From Candidatus Fluviicola riflensis (GTDB taxonomy: Bacteria > Bacteroidota > Bacteroidia > Flavobacteriales_D > Crocinitomicaceae): 64,000 bases of DNA. Shown here piece after piece: positions 34,979 to 43,937 of this stretch (position 1 is its first letter; each line of letters begins with the position of its first letter). The stretch covers positions 3,150,641 through 3,214,640 of the forward strand of contig CP022585.1 of NCBI GenBank assembly GCA_002243285.1, in the 5' to 3' direction. The position numbers and the translations under genes are program-made. The notes under the pieces are model-generated. The model saw only the letters and a list, made by a program, of their open reading frames with translations, was not told the origin of the DNA and made no database searches.

Positions 34979-35605
34979 ATGGAATTGATCGAACGTTATT
35001 TCCCCGATTTAACGGAACAGCAGCGCGCGCAGTTTTCGCAGCTCAAACCGCTCTACGAAGAATGGAACGCGCAAATCAATGTCATTTCCCGCAAGGATAT
35101 GGATGACTTTTACGAGCGTCATGTGTTACATTCGCTCGCAATAGCAAAAATTATGTCGTTTGCCAACGGCTCATCGGTGCTGGATATTGGAACCGGTGGT
35201 GGTTTCCCTGGTATTCCACTGGCGATTTTATTCCCCGAAGTACAATTCCATTTGGTCGATTCCATCGGAAAAAAAATTAAAGTGGTGAACGAAGTCGCAC
35301 AAGCACTTGGACTCACGAACGTACGCGCAACGCATGCACGAGCCGAAGATATCAAAGAACAATTTGACTTTATTGTGAGTCGCGCCGTAACCGCCATGCC
35401 CGCTTTTCTGCCATGGACCAAAGGCAAATTCCTGAAACAACACAAAAATCCGCTCAAAAACGGCATTTTATACCTTAAAGGTGGTGATTTGACCGAAGAA
35501 CTGGCTCCTGTGAAACAACCCTTGAAGCTTCATTCGCTCAACAAATTCTTCTCAGAAGAGTTCTTTGAAACCAAAGCGGTTGTATATGTGGATATGAGCA
35601 AGTAA
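34979..35605 (+). CDS. rsmG: 16S rRNA (guanine(527)-N7)-methyltransferase
   Basis: S-adenosylmethionine-dependent methylation of G527 in 16S rRNA; loss causes low-level streptomycin resistance in other bacteria. The 208-residue protein shows NVISRKDMDDFYERHVLHSLA, the SAM motif VLDIGTGGGFPGIPLAILFPE, HLVDSIGKKIKVV, ARAEDIKEQFDFIVSRAVTAM and GILYLKGGDL, the complete RsmG pattern. It begins nine bases after purL, so it is cotranscribed. Confidence 0.96.
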   Translation: MELIERYFPDLTEQQRAQFSQLKPLYEEWNAQINVISRKDMDDFYERHVLHSLAIAKIMSFANGSSVLDIGTGGGFPGIPLAILFPEVQFHLVDSIGKKIKVVNEVAQALGLTNVRATHARAEDIKEQFDFIVSRAVTAMPAFLPWTKGKFLKQHKNPLKNGILYLKGGDLTEELAPVKQPLKLHSLNKFFSEEFFETKAVVYVDMSK

Positions 35606-35632
35606 AGTTCTCATTCCTTTTACCTTTACAAT

Positions 35633-36172
35633 ATGAATCCCAAGGTCTTAGCCATTTCAGGAAGTACACGCAGTCATTCGGGCAATGGAATTATTCTACG
35701 TTCTGTCGCAGGACAATTCAGTGGTCAAGCTGATGTTGATTTGTTTGAAGCTATTGATTCGTTACCACATTTCAATCCGGAACTGGAAGGAGAATCGCTG
35801 CCTCCAACAGTTGCTGATTTTTACCGCCGGATCGAACAAGCCGATGCAATTCTTATTTGTACACCGGAATATGTTTTCAGCATGCCGGGAGTACTCAAAA
35901 ACGCGTTGGAATGGACAGTCGCTACAACATTACTTTCACACAAACCAATAGCGTTTATTGTCGCTTCGAGTTCAGGTGTCAAAACCATGGAATCGCTTGA
36001 TTTGGTATTGGAAACACTGAAGCAGGAACCTGTTCCGGATTCGCATAAATTGCTGGTGCAAAGCATTGGAACTAAAATTCTTCCCGACCGGAAAACAGTG
36101 GAGCCGGTTACCAACGAAACAATCAAAAAATTAGTTAACGCATTACTTGCCGATTGTAATTCTATTGATTAA
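35633..36172 (+). CDS. NADPH-dependent FMN reductase
   Basis: A 179-residue flavodoxin-fold protein. The FMN phosphate loop is visible at the start (LAISGSTRSHSGNGIILRSV), then ILICTPEYVFSMPGVLKNALEWT, the family signature around the isoalloxazine-binding loop, and PIAFIVASSSG. These enzymes reduce quinones, azo dyes or chromate; the physiological substrate here is unknown. It is 27 bases after rsmG. Confidence 0.9.
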   Translation: MNPKVLAISGSTRSHSGNGIILRSVAGQFSGQADVDLFEAIDSLPHFNPELEGESLPPTVADFYRRIEQADAILICTPEYVFSMPGVLKNALEWTVATTLLSHKPIAFIVASSSGVKTMESLDLVLETLKQEPVPDSHKLLVQSIGTKILPDRKTVEPVTNETIKKLVNALLADCNSID

Positions 36173-36221
36173 ATGGCTTGGAAATCGTAACATTGTTGCC
36201 GATTCAGCATTAACACAACCA

Positions 36222-37958
36222 ATGGCAAACCCGGAATTAATTGAACAACACAACCGAAAGCAATCATTCGTGTTTCGCTCTAAGATGTGGATGCTCATTC
36301 TGAAACGGCTTGCTACCAACAGTTTTTCCGCCACACGCAGGCAATCCCGTAGAAACGCGCTGAATAATGCACCCGTTATTGCCGCATCGCACACCGAATT
36401 GTGGAACAAACACGACAACAAACACAACTGGATCCTTACCGCCGGAAAAATAGAAAACCTGCGCGTCGCCGTACAACGAATCAACGGATTAGAAATACCT
36501 TCCAACACCGTTTTCAGCTTTTGGAAACACATAGGAAACCCGAATTGGGGCAAAGGTTATGTTGTCGGAAGGGAAATCAGGGAAGGTTGTATCATTCCTA
36601 CTAAAGCCGGTGGTTTGTGCCAATTGTCAAACGCGCTTTACGATGCGGCGCTCAATGCGAATTTTGAAATCGTCGAACGACACAAGCACACAAAAGTCGT
36701 AAAAGGATCTTTGGCCGAACAAAACCGCGACGCGACCGTGAAATGGAATTACATCGATCTGAGATTCAGGTCAGAATACGCTTTCCGGATCGAAGCCCGG
36801 TTGAGTGGAACAGAATTGATCGTGCAATTCAAAAGCTCAGGAAAAGCAACCGGTGAAAGTGATGATTCCTTTGTTTCTCAACCTGTAGCATCGATCAACG
36901 ATTGTTTTTCGTGCGGAAATACCACCTGTTTCAAACATCCGACCGGAAAAGAAATCGAAGAACGCACCGGAATTACCGCTTTTCTGCTGGATGAAGCCTG
37001 GCCGGAATTTGACACTTATATTTCCGAAAACGCACAGAAATCGGACTTTTTTGCCGTTTCGGTCCATAACAGCAGGTTGATTAAATCGGCAAAATATCGC
37101 TGGAAAAGTGGCTCCAACCGGCCGCGGCCGATAAAAGCAACCAATTTTGCAGCGTTGAAGCGCTCCATACAACTACGTTTAGCCGCCAAACGCAGACAAA
37201 ACCCGTTTCAGGTCGCATTAAAAGCCGACAATCTTCTTGCAAGGAAATTGGTTCAATCCGTTCCGGTCGACTGCACACATATCGTTATCTCACAGAATTT
37301 ACTGCCAACCGCCTGGCAATCGGGCATATTGGGCGGACGAACGTTTGATGTACTGATGACAAGGCTTCCGATGGAAATATTGCATCAACAACTCGACGAG
37401 GCACATCAGCAACATCCGGAAAGCGCCACATTAAACGATTTCAGAGCACCGGAAATACTTGTGAAGAAAGAACAACTTGCGCTTAACCAGGCAAGAAAGA
37501 TCATTACACCTCATCGCGCGATTGCTTCGGTTTTTACACATAAAACGATCTTACTTGATTGGAAAATCCCCCAAGTGAAATCTGTAGAAACTCCGGGAAC
37601 CGAAATCTTATTTCCGGCTTCGGCATTGGGCAGAAAAGGCGCGTATGCCATGAAAAAACTGGCGCAGGAACTCGATCTTTCCATAACTGTCTTAGGCAAA
37701 GCAACCGAACGCGAAGGATTTTGGGAAACCGTGGATATCAAATCATTCCGCGGCTTGGAAAACGTTGGATTGATCGTTTATCCCACAACTGTTGAACACC
37801 AACCGCGTTTACTTTTAAAAGCGTTGGCGATGGACATTCCCATCATTACAACTCCGGCAGCAGGTTTACCCGAAAGCGAGTTGGTAACCATTGTACCTAC
37901 GAATGATTACGAAGCGCTGAAAGAAGCTTTTTTGGCGTATCAAGCTGAGCAGAAGTGA
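36222..37958 (+). CDS. VanW-domain protein fused to a glycosyltransferase-like domain
   Basis: A 578-residue two-domain protein. The N-terminal third (about 60-215) is a VanW domain: IPSNTVFSFWKHIG, GYVVGREI, KAGGLCQLSNALYDAALNANFEIVERHKHTKVV and DATVKWNYIDLRF. A cysteine cluster DCFSCGNTTC follows at about 225-235. The C-terminal part (about 310-578) resembles a GT4-type glycosyltransferase, with ILFPASALGRKGAYAMKKLAQEL and VGLIVYPTTVEHQPRLLLKALAMDIPIITTPAAGLPES near the end. No signal peptide is seen at the ATG at 36222; a TTG-led upstream frame to 36147 overlaps the reductase. Function unknown; cell-wall or surface-polymer modification is a reasonable guess. Confidence 0.75.
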   Translation: MANPELIEQHNRKQSFVFRSKMWMLILKRLATNSFSATRRQSRRNALNNAPVIAASHTELWNKHDNKHNWILTAGKIENLRVAVQRINGLEIPSNTVFSFWKHIGNPNWGKGYVVGREIREGCIIPTKAGGLCQLSNALYDAALNANFEIVERHKHTKVVKGSLAEQNRDATVKWNYIDLRFRSEYAFRIEARLSGTELIVQFKSSGKATGESDDSFVSQPVASINDCFSCGNTTCFKHPTGKEIEERTGITAFLLDEAWPEFDTYISENAQKSDFFAVSVHNSRLIKSAKYRWKSGSNRPRPIKATNFAALKRSIQLRLAAKRRQNPFQVALKADNLLARKLVQSVPVDCTHIVISQNLLPTAWQSGILGGRTFDVLMTRLPMEILHQQLDEAHQQHPESATLNDFRAPEILVKKEQLALNQARKIITPHRAIASVFTHKTILLDWKIPQVKSVETPGTEILFPASALGRKGAYAMKKLAQELDLSITVLGKATEREGFWETVDIKSFRGLENVGLIVYPTTVEHQPRLLLKALAMDIPIITTPAAGLPESELVTIVPTNDYEALKEAFLAYQAEQK

Positions 37959-37992
37959 TAGCCAAGCATAAATTTGTATCTTTCTTCCGTCT

Positions 37993-38799
37993 ATGGAATA
38001 CCGCGAATATCCTCCGTCGGCTGAGCTGGCGCCGTTTGTAAAATGTTTTTGGTCATTGGAAAGTGATGATGAAGTACACGAACGCGAACGGATTTTCCCG
38101 GACGGAAGTATCGAACTCATTCTTCATTACCGTGATTTCTTCCGGAAATATGATGAGGCCGGAAATGCGGTCATTCAGCCAAGAAGTTTTTTTCATGGTC
38201 AGCTGAAACGTTATTTCGAACTGCAGCCAATGGGCAAAGTTGGTGTTTTCAGCGTTCGGTTCCATCCTGCTGGTTTACGACCGTTTGTACCGTTCAGCAT
38301 TGATGAAATCACCGATCTCACCGCTCCAACAGCAAAAGCCTGGGAAGAGAAAGCTGCTCAACTGGAAACCGATTTGTTGGCAGCCGAAAGTACCGAACAG
38401 CGTATTGCTGTGATCGAAATATTTTTGCTCAGCCAATTGAATCGGGATCATGTTGATCCAACCGTTGAAAAGTGCGTTGAACAGATCATTGAGCAATCAG
38501 GCATTACAAGCGTCGACGAAATTGCCCAACAGCAGGCAATCGGTAAACGGGTATTGGAACGCCGGTTTCAGCAAAGTGTCGGACTTTCACCTAAATTGTT
38601 TGCCCGCATTGTTCGTTTTAATTACGCTTTGCAACTAATCGAAAAACGTGATTTCAGTAATTTCACGACCGTTGCTTACGAAGGTGGTTTTTACGATCAG
38701 GCCCATTTTATCAAGGATTTCTACGATTTCACCGGGTTGAATCCAAAACAATACTTCTCGGAAAACCTGGAAATGGTGCGTTTCTTCAACCTTGGTTAA
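37993..38799 (+). CDS. AraC-family transcriptional regulator
   Basis: A 268-residue regulator. The N-terminal part (YREYPPSAELAPFVKCFWSLES, RIFPDGSIELILHY, GVFSVRFHPAGLRPFV) matches the DUF6597-type sensor. The C-terminal AraC helix-turn-helix pair is visible as VDEIAQQQAIGKRVLERRFQQSVGLSPKLFARIVRFNYALQLI and FTTVAYEGGFYDQAHFIKDFYDFTGLNPKQY. Ligand and targets unknown. It starts 34 bases after the VanW gene and may control the lipoprotein gene that follows. Confidence 0.9.
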   Translation: MEYREYPPSAELAPFVKCFWSLESDDEVHERERIFPDGSIELILHYRDFFRKYDEAGNAVIQPRSFFHGQLKRYFELQPMGKVGVFSVRFHPAGLRPFVPFSIDEITDLTAPTAKAWEEKAAQLETDLLAAESTEQRIAVIEIFLLSQLNRDHVDPTVEKCVEQIIEQSGITSVDEIAQQQAIGKRVLERRFQQSVGLSPKLFARIVRFNYALQLIEKRDFSNFTTVAYEGGFYDQAHFIKDFYDFTGLNPKQYFSENLEMVRFFNLG

Positions 38800-38864
38800 A
38801 CAACGACGCATTTTTACAATTTTGCCTGCAAACCGATTTGCACCTTTGCTGAAAATTGACAAGC

Positions 38865-39362
38865 ATGAAAAAAATCGTTATCCCTTTTACTATTATTGCC
38901 TTGCTTGCAGCATGTGCAGCACAACCAACAGCCGAATCAACTGAATCGACCGAACCGACTTATGAAGCACACAAACAAGCTTCATGGTTATTAGGCCGTT
39001 GGGAAAACAAGTCTGATCAGGGAAATTTGTCTGAAGTCTGGGAAAAGAAAAACGATTCGATCTACATCGGAGCATCTTATTTTGAAATTGGCGGCGACAC
39101 TGTTTTTAGTGAAAGCATCGAATTGATTGAAAAAGAAGGCGTCCTTAATTATGTTGTTACCATTGCCGATGCCGGACAAGGTCCAACAGCATTTAAACTG
39201 ACAAAATCATCCGATTCCGAATTGGTATTTGAAAATCCTAAACACGATTTCCCACAAAAAATCACCTACAATCACAAAGGAGATTCGGTAATCGCCGTTA
39301 TTTCAGGAAAACAACAAGGCAAACCGCATCAGGAAACATTTGCCATGAAAAAAGTCAATTGA
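38865..39362 (+). CDS. DUF6265-like lipoprotein
   Basis: A 165-residue lipoprotein (MKKIVIPFTIIALLAACAAQ, Cys lipobox). The mature domain shows WLLGRWENKSDQGNLSEVWEKKNDSIY, GDTVFSESIEL, FENPKHDFPQKITYNHKGDSVIAVISG, the pattern of DUF6265 beta-barrel-like domains (lipocalin-like). Function unknown. The ATG at 38865 gives the signal peptide; the frame extends to 38856. Confidence 0.85.
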   Translation: MKKIVIPFTIIALLAACAAQPTAESTESTEPTYEAHKQASWLLGRWENKSDQGNLSEVWEKKNDSIYIGASYFEIGGDTVFSESIELIEKEGVLNYVVTIADAGQGPTAFKLTKSSDSELVFENPKHDFPQKITYNHKGDSVIAVISGKQQGKPHQETFAMKKVN

Positions 39363-39373
39363 TATTGTATGTA

Positions 39374-39445
39374 GCTCGGGACGCATCCCAAGCCAAATTG
39401 TGTTTTAAACACAATTTTGGACAGGTTCGCGATAAATCGCGAACC
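39374..39445. repeat. Cluster of three hairpins, with repeat-family copy 4
   Basis: Three palindromes in a row: GGGACGCATCCC (39378-39389, imperfect, followed by AAGCC), an 11-base-arm palindrome AAATTGTGTTT/AAACACAATTT (39395-39417), and perfect 10-base arms GGTTCGCGAT/ATCGCGAACC (39424-39445). The first resembles the intergenic element at 24070, and the last ends in CCACAC like the other copies. Non-coding. Confidence 0.5.
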
Positions 39446-39530
39446 CACACAATCCACATTGAACATCCAAAAGGTTGGTAATGATAAATCATGACCATCC
39501 ACACACCCAACACCAAAATATACCAACAAA

Positions 39531-39560
39531 AAAGCCCTGACAATTATCGTCAGGGCTTTT
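39531..39560. terminator. Bidirectional intrinsic terminator
   Basis: AAAGCCCTGAC (39531-39541), loop, GTCAGGGCTTTT (39549-39560). A and T tracts on both sides fit termination of the plus-strand lipoprotein and the minus-strand unknown gene that converge here. Confidence 0.85.
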
Positions 39561-39579
39561 CAAAGGTCATCCTTTTCAA

Positions 39580-40122
39580 TTAATCTTCAATTCTGTATTT
39601 CTTGAAAAACGCATCCCAATCCCACAGAAAATTCCCCACAACCGCATCCATACGTTTTAAGAAAAGCGGATTAGGTGCCTGCATTCTGCGGAAATATTCA
39701 TCCTGGTAATCATTGAGGTCGTATTTATAGAAAACCGCTTTCGACATAGCGTACACCATGTTTTTTGACGGGTGATTGATCCGTAACATGAATTTCTGAT
39801 AATCACGCACCGTTTCTTCGGCCTCGGCAGCTGATGCCTGCATCATTTTGCCCAGTTTATCAAAAATCAGTTGCTCTACGCGCACTGCTTGTTCCACTTC
39901 AAACGTACTTTCTAAGTACGAAAGATTGGCTACCATGACAACCATCGAAAACTGACCGTTTTTTTCTTCCTGGATATTCGGTGAGGTTATGAATGCAGGA
40001 TCTTCGTTGATCAATTGAGCAACTTCTCCAAAACCATTCTCTACCATCTCCAGAATCCCGTTCATGAAAACGTTAGCTAACTGATTGTCTGATAATTTCT
40101 TTTTTAATAATGATCCTAGCAT
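39580..40122 (-). CDS. Conserved protein of unknown function
   Basis: A 180-residue, mostly helical and acidic protein beginning MLGSLLKKKLSDNQLANVFMNGILEMVENGFGEVAQLI. No signal peptide, membrane segment or known motif. The FLWDWDAFFKKYRIED tail looks conserved. I do not recognise a function. It is a single gene, separated from convergent and divergent neighbours. Confidence 0.65.
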   Translation of the reverse strand: MLGSLLKKKLSDNQLANVFMNGILEMVENGFGEVAQLINEDPAFITSPNIQEEKNGQFSMVVMVANLSYLESTFEVEQAVRVEQLIFDKLGKMMQASAAEAEETVRDYQKFMLRINHPSKNMVYAMSKAVFYKYDLNDYQDEYFRRMQAPNPLFLKRMDAVVGNFLWDWDAFFKKYRIED

Positions 40123-40302
40123 AGGTTTACTACAATATCGTTCTTACAAAGATAGACGCAATTGTATCAGCCAATTAGCTCTGTATTACTGAAATGTTAA
40201 CGAAGTTATCAACAGCTTCAGGAAAGCAAATCTGTTTATTTTACAGAAAAAGATACCGATAACGGTTTGTAACTAATTGAACGAAGCACCATTTGAAATG
40301 TA

Positions 40303-40310
40303 TACATTTG
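40303..40310 (+). promoter_or_regulatory. -7 promoter element of the membrane-fusion lipoprotein
   Basis: TACATTTG fits TAnnTTTG and ends 19 bases before the ATG at 40330. A TTG at 40277-40279 lies 23 bases upstream, at the edge of the accepted -33 spacing. Confidence 0.5.
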
Positions 40311-40329
40311 AACAACTGCATCTCTCTTT

Positions 40330-41418
40330 ATGAAACTGCCGGCAACCATTTCAGGAATTATCGCCTTTGCACTCACAGGCATATTTATTTGCAGTTGTAA
40401 CAATCCTTCAGCGCCAGAGAAGTTAGTTCAATCTAAAGTAACTGACACAAAAGAGGTTATCAACGAAACCATTCCTTCAAACGCATTGGTAGAAGCAAGA
40501 CTAGAAGCTCCCACAGTTGTAAAAGTTGCTTTTGCCGTAAGTGGAAAACTGGAAAAAGGAGAATTGACACTGGAACAGGGAACGCATTTCAAAAAAGGAC
40601 AGCTCTTATACCAGATCAACAACAGGGAAGCATTCGCGGCATTAAATCGTGTAAAAACAGAACTGGCAACGCGTCTGGTACAACTCATGCCTGAGATTGA
40701 AACGCAATTTCCCACTGAAAAAAACAAATGGGTACGGTTTATGGAAGAATTGAAGCCGCAATTTTTAACTCCCTCGCTTCCTGCTTTCAAAACATCCAAA
40801 GAACGCTATTTGTTTAGCGAAAAAGGTTGTTTAACTGATTATTACCGCTTGTTGGAAATGGAAACCAACATGGCCAATTATTTCTACATTGCTCCGTTCG
40901 ACGGTACGGTGATCGCCATTTTGGAACAGCCCGAAAATCAAATTCGGGCTGGAAAACCGATTGTGCACATTGCTAAAAAAGAAGCATTGCACGTGAAAAG
41001 TGAAATCCCTATTAATTTGCTGAATACCTTTATGAAGCAATCACCATTGGTTTGCACCGTTCAGGGTGATACCATCGGAAAAGCCGTTTACAAATCACGC
41101 AACGGTCTCATCAATGAAAGAACACAAAAAATGCGTTACTGGTTTGACCTGAAATTATTCCGGAAACGACCGGTTTTTCATGGAATGAAGGTTCAATTGG
41201 TAATTCCCGAAGCTCAGCAAACAGTAGCAGCAAAAGTACCATTAACAGCTCTGAAAGGTGAATCTGTTCAAGTGTTGCAGAATGGAAAACTGATAGAAAA
41301 ACAAATTTACGTTGTGCAAAGCGATTCGGATTCGGCTTTTGTAAGCGGCCTTAAATCAGGTGAAAAAGTAGTTGTCACTTTTCAGCAATCTGTTGATCCG
41401 AAAGCGGTTTACAAATAG
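40330..41418 (+). CDS. Membrane-fusion (HlyD/RND-adaptor-like) lipoprotein, orphan
   Basis: A 362-residue lipoprotein (IIAFALTGIFICSCNN lipobox) with the adaptor layout: a barrel-sandwich half (VKVAFAVSGKLEKGELTLEQGTHFKKGQLLYQINNREAF), a short helical stretch (FAALNRVKTELATRLVQLM), the second half (YFYIAPFDGTVIAILEQPENQIRAGKPIVHIAKKEALHV) and a beta-domain ending SGLKSGEKVVVTFQQSVDP. The helical hairpin is short, as in small RND adaptors. The expected inner-membrane pump is absent; the next gene, three bases away, is on the other strand. It may act with a pump encoded elsewhere. Confidence 0.8.
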   Translation: MKLPATISGIIAFALTGIFICSCNNPSAPEKLVQSKVTDTKEVINETIPSNALVEARLEAPTVVKVAFAVSGKLEKGELTLEQGTHFKKGQLLYQINNREAFAALNRVKTELATRLVQLMPEIETQFPTEKNKWVRFMEELKPQFLTPSLPAFKTSKERYLFSEKGCLTDYYRLLEMETNMANYFYIAPFDGTVIAILEQPENQIRAGKPIVHIAKKEALHVKSEIPINLLNTFMKQSPLVCTVQGDTIGKAVYKSRNGLINERTQKMRYWFDLKLFRKRPVFHGMKVQLVIPEAQQTVAAKVPLTALKGESVQVLQNGKLIEKQIYVVQSDSDSAFVSGLKSGEKVVVTFQQSVDPKAVYK

Positions 41419-41420
41419 CG

Positions 41421-42635
41421 TTAGTGATCCAGGTTACACAACTCGAAACGATAATTACTTCCTGTGCGCTCAAAAGAACCTTCCAATTGCTGTGTCAATA
41501 AACTAATCAATTCCAATCCGAAACCTTCACTGTCTTCCGGTTTTGCCTTCCAGCTTCCTGTATCGCTAAACTCCAGTAACAAGTGGTTTTCATCCGGCTG
41601 CGCGAGCCGAATAAAGATTTCTTTTTTTTCATTGCCAACGAATGCGTGTTTCAAAGAATTTGTCATCAGTTCGTTGATCAGTAATCCAAGCGGAACAACT
41701 GTTTGTAATCCAATGCGTTTCACATCCGACTGAAAATAACAGTTGCTGTCTTTGTGTTCTTTTCCGTAAGAAGTCATGATTTCGTGTGATAAATCTTGCA
41801 GGTAACTATCAAAATCGATGGTCGACAATTCCTTTTCCTGGTACAACTTCTGGTGAATCAGCGACATACTCATAATACGGTTTACCGCTTCGGCAAAATG
41901 ACGTTTAGTGTCTTTCGATTTCACCTCTTCCCCGTGCATGCGCAGCAAACTGATGATAATCTGCAGGTTGTTTTTCACCCGGTGATGAACCTCTTTTACC
42001 AACGTGGCATTTTCTTCGTTCCGTTTCAGAATAACCTGATTTTGCTCTCCAAGCTCCTGATTAAGAAGAATTAACTGTTTTTCGGCATACACCTGGAAAA
42101 GCAAATACTGATGCAACAGGTAACCGATCATAAACAATCCCAAGGCTACTTCCACCAGAACTCCGCCGGACTCAAATACGGAAACCGGGCGTTTGATCGG
42201 AATGTCCGAATTAAAAAAGTACACGAGATGAGCAAGGATTGCTATTCCATTTAAAATGAGAAAAAAAACACCTGTCTTTCGGTTCAAACCGATAAATGAA
42301 AAAATGGTGACTGAAACAACCCAGATGAATTCAGTGACATGTATCGAGTCCATTTCAATGAAAAGCGAAACGGCAATCAAGACACTTCCAGTAATGGAAT
42401 ACATCCAGAATACATCCTGGTAACGCTTGGTTTTGCGCAGGTAAATCAATCCGAGAAAGCCAACAAACGCAGCAATCAGGTAAATGACAAACGCCACCGG
42501 ATGGATCACCATGAGTGTTGATGCCAACAAAGTGAACACCAACATACAAATCATCGACAATCGCCACGTAAGCAGGTATTTACCTCGATCTGTGTATTCG
42601 GTAAAGAAAGGTGTTTCAGGGCTGAAAAATCGCAT
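41421..42635 (-). CDS. Membrane sensor histidine kinase (HisKA_2 type)
   Basis: A 404-residue kinase. About six membrane helices (residues about 25-190) form the sensing part, and a coiled stretch QLILLNQELGEQNQVILKRNEENATLVKEVHHRVKNNLQIIISLLRMH carries the phospho-acceptor His. Next are the N-box LINELMTNSLKHAF and the ATP-lid region FSDTGSWKAKPEDSEGFGLELIS. The His box of the HVRxKNxLQ type defines the HisKA_2 class common in Bacteroidota. No response regulator is adjacent. It is the younger-looking half of a tandem pair with the next gene; both share the same length and layout. Confidence 0.88.
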   Translation of the reverse strand: MRFFSPETPFFTEYTDRGKYLLTWRLSMICMLVFTLLASTLMVIHPVAFVIYLIAAFVGFLGLIYLRKTKRYQDVFWMYSITGSVLIAVSLFIEMDSIHVTEFIWVVSVTIFSFIGLNRKTGVFFLILNGIAILAHLVYFFNSDIPIKRPVSVFESGGVLVEVALGLFMIGYLLHQYLLFQVYAEKQLILLNQELGEQNQVILKRNEENATLVKEVHHRVKNNLQIIISLLRMHGEEVKSKDTKRHFAEAVNRIMSMSLIHQKLYQEKELSTIDFDSYLQDLSHEIMTSYGKEHKDSNCYFQSDVKRIGLQTVVPLGLLINELMTNSLKHAFVGNEKKEIFIRLAQPDENHLLLEFSDTGSWKAKPEDSEGFGLELISLLTQQLEGSFERTGSNYRFELCNLDH

Positions 42636-42669
42636 AGCTAACCTGGTGGCTTTTATTCTTAATCAACAA

Positions 42670-43878
42670 TCAATGGTCCAAGTTACTTAATTCAAAATGA
42701 TAAACACTCTCTGACCGTTCAAATTTTCCTTCCAGCTGGCACGTCAGCAAATCAATGAGTTCCAATCCGAAACCATGTTCTTTTTTCGCGTTCAGCCAGT
42801 GGCCGTCATCCGAATATAGCATCGTAATCACATTATCCGATTGCTGGTTCAACTCAATATTAATCGTTCCCGAATGTGCTTCTGTAAATGCGTGTTTAAT
42901 AGAGTTGGTCATCAGTTCATTCACCAGCAATCCGATCGGAACAATGGTCTTTAGCCCGATTCGATCTACAGAAGCCTGAATATTACAATTGTAACGGATC
43001 TCGTTTCCGGTCGACGTAATAATCTCATTGGAAAGCTGACGCAAATAACCTTCGAAGTCAATGTTCGATAACTCCTTTCCGCTATACAAATTCTGATGAA
43101 TGAGCGACATGGCCATGATCCGGTTAATTGCTTCGCCGAAATGCTGTTTGGTTTCCCTGGATTTCACCTCACCTCTGTGCATCCGCAACAAACTCACAAT
43201 AATCTGGAGGTTGTTTTTCACCCGGTGATGAATCTCTTTTACCAACACAATATTTTCTTCGTTCTTGCGGGTAATAATCTGATTCTGGTCCGCCAAACCT
43301 TCATTTGCAAGCTTTAGTTGTGTCTCAGCATGTTGTTGAAAAAGCAGGTATTGATGAAAAAAGTAACCAATCACAAAAAAGGCCGCGGCAATTTCTAAAA
43401 AGCTTCCAAGCAATTCCAGGTTGGTCTGCGGTTCCTGTACTTCGATATTTTTGTTCACCCGCAAGATAAAATGGGCCGCAACAGAAACCAGGTTAATAGC
43501 CATAATTACCATGACCATTTTCCGGTTCAACCCAATGTGAGCAAATATGATAATGGCAGTAATCCAGAAAAATTCCTGGTAATGAATCATTCCTGTATCC
43601 AACTGAAGCGTGGCTCCGATTAAAATTGTTGAGCTGATAGCGTAAACACAAAAAACCGGGGAATAACTCTTTCTCTGCTTCAAATAAATGACTGACGAAG
43701 AAATAATTAAAAATATTGTGAAATAGAGGCCTGCCATAACAGGATTAATGAACATTACAGCACCTGAAAGCACCAAAAACAAAATCCCAAAAGTCACGGA
43801 GATGCGCCAAATCAGGATATATTTCCCCTGATCGGTATACTGCGAATAATGTGAAATGTCAGGTGTAAAAAATCCCAT
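42670..43878 (-). CDS. Membrane sensor histidine kinase, tandem paralogue
   Basis: A 402-residue paralogue of the neighbouring kinase, with the same arrangement: membrane helices, a loop starting GLNRKMVMVIMAINLV, the phospho-acceptor box LVKEIHHRVKNNLQIIVSLLRMH, the N-box LVNELMTNSIKHAF, and the tail NAKKEHGFGLELIDLLTCQLEGKFERSES. The start is M4 at 43878, which aligns with the other copy; M1 at 43887 adds three residues. A spacer of 34 bases separates the two kinases, so they are one transcript. Confidence 0.88.
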   Translation of the reverse strand: MGFFTPDISHYSQYTDQGKYILIWRISVTFGILFLVLSGAVMFINPVMAGLYFTIFLIISSSVIYLKQRKSYSPVFCVYAISSTILIGATLQLDTGMIHYQEFFWITAIIIFAHIGLNRKMVMVIMAINLVSVAAHFILRVNKNIEVQEPQTNLELLGSFLEIAAAFFVIGYFFHQYLLFQQHAETQLKLANEGLADQNQIITRKNEENIVLVKEIHHRVKNNLQIIVSLLRMHRGEVKSRETKQHFGEAINRIMAMSLIHQNLYSGKELSNIDFEGYLRQLSNEIITSTGNEIRYNCNIQASVDRIGLKTIVPIGLLVNELMTNSIKHAFTEAHSGTINIELNQQSDNVITMLYSDDGHWLNAKKEHGFGLELIDLLTCQLEGKFERSESVYHFELSNLDH

Positions 43879-43937
43879 CGCATTCATTTACATCCCGTAA
43901 GGAACGAAAAAAAGTGGGATTTACAACATCTGAACGA

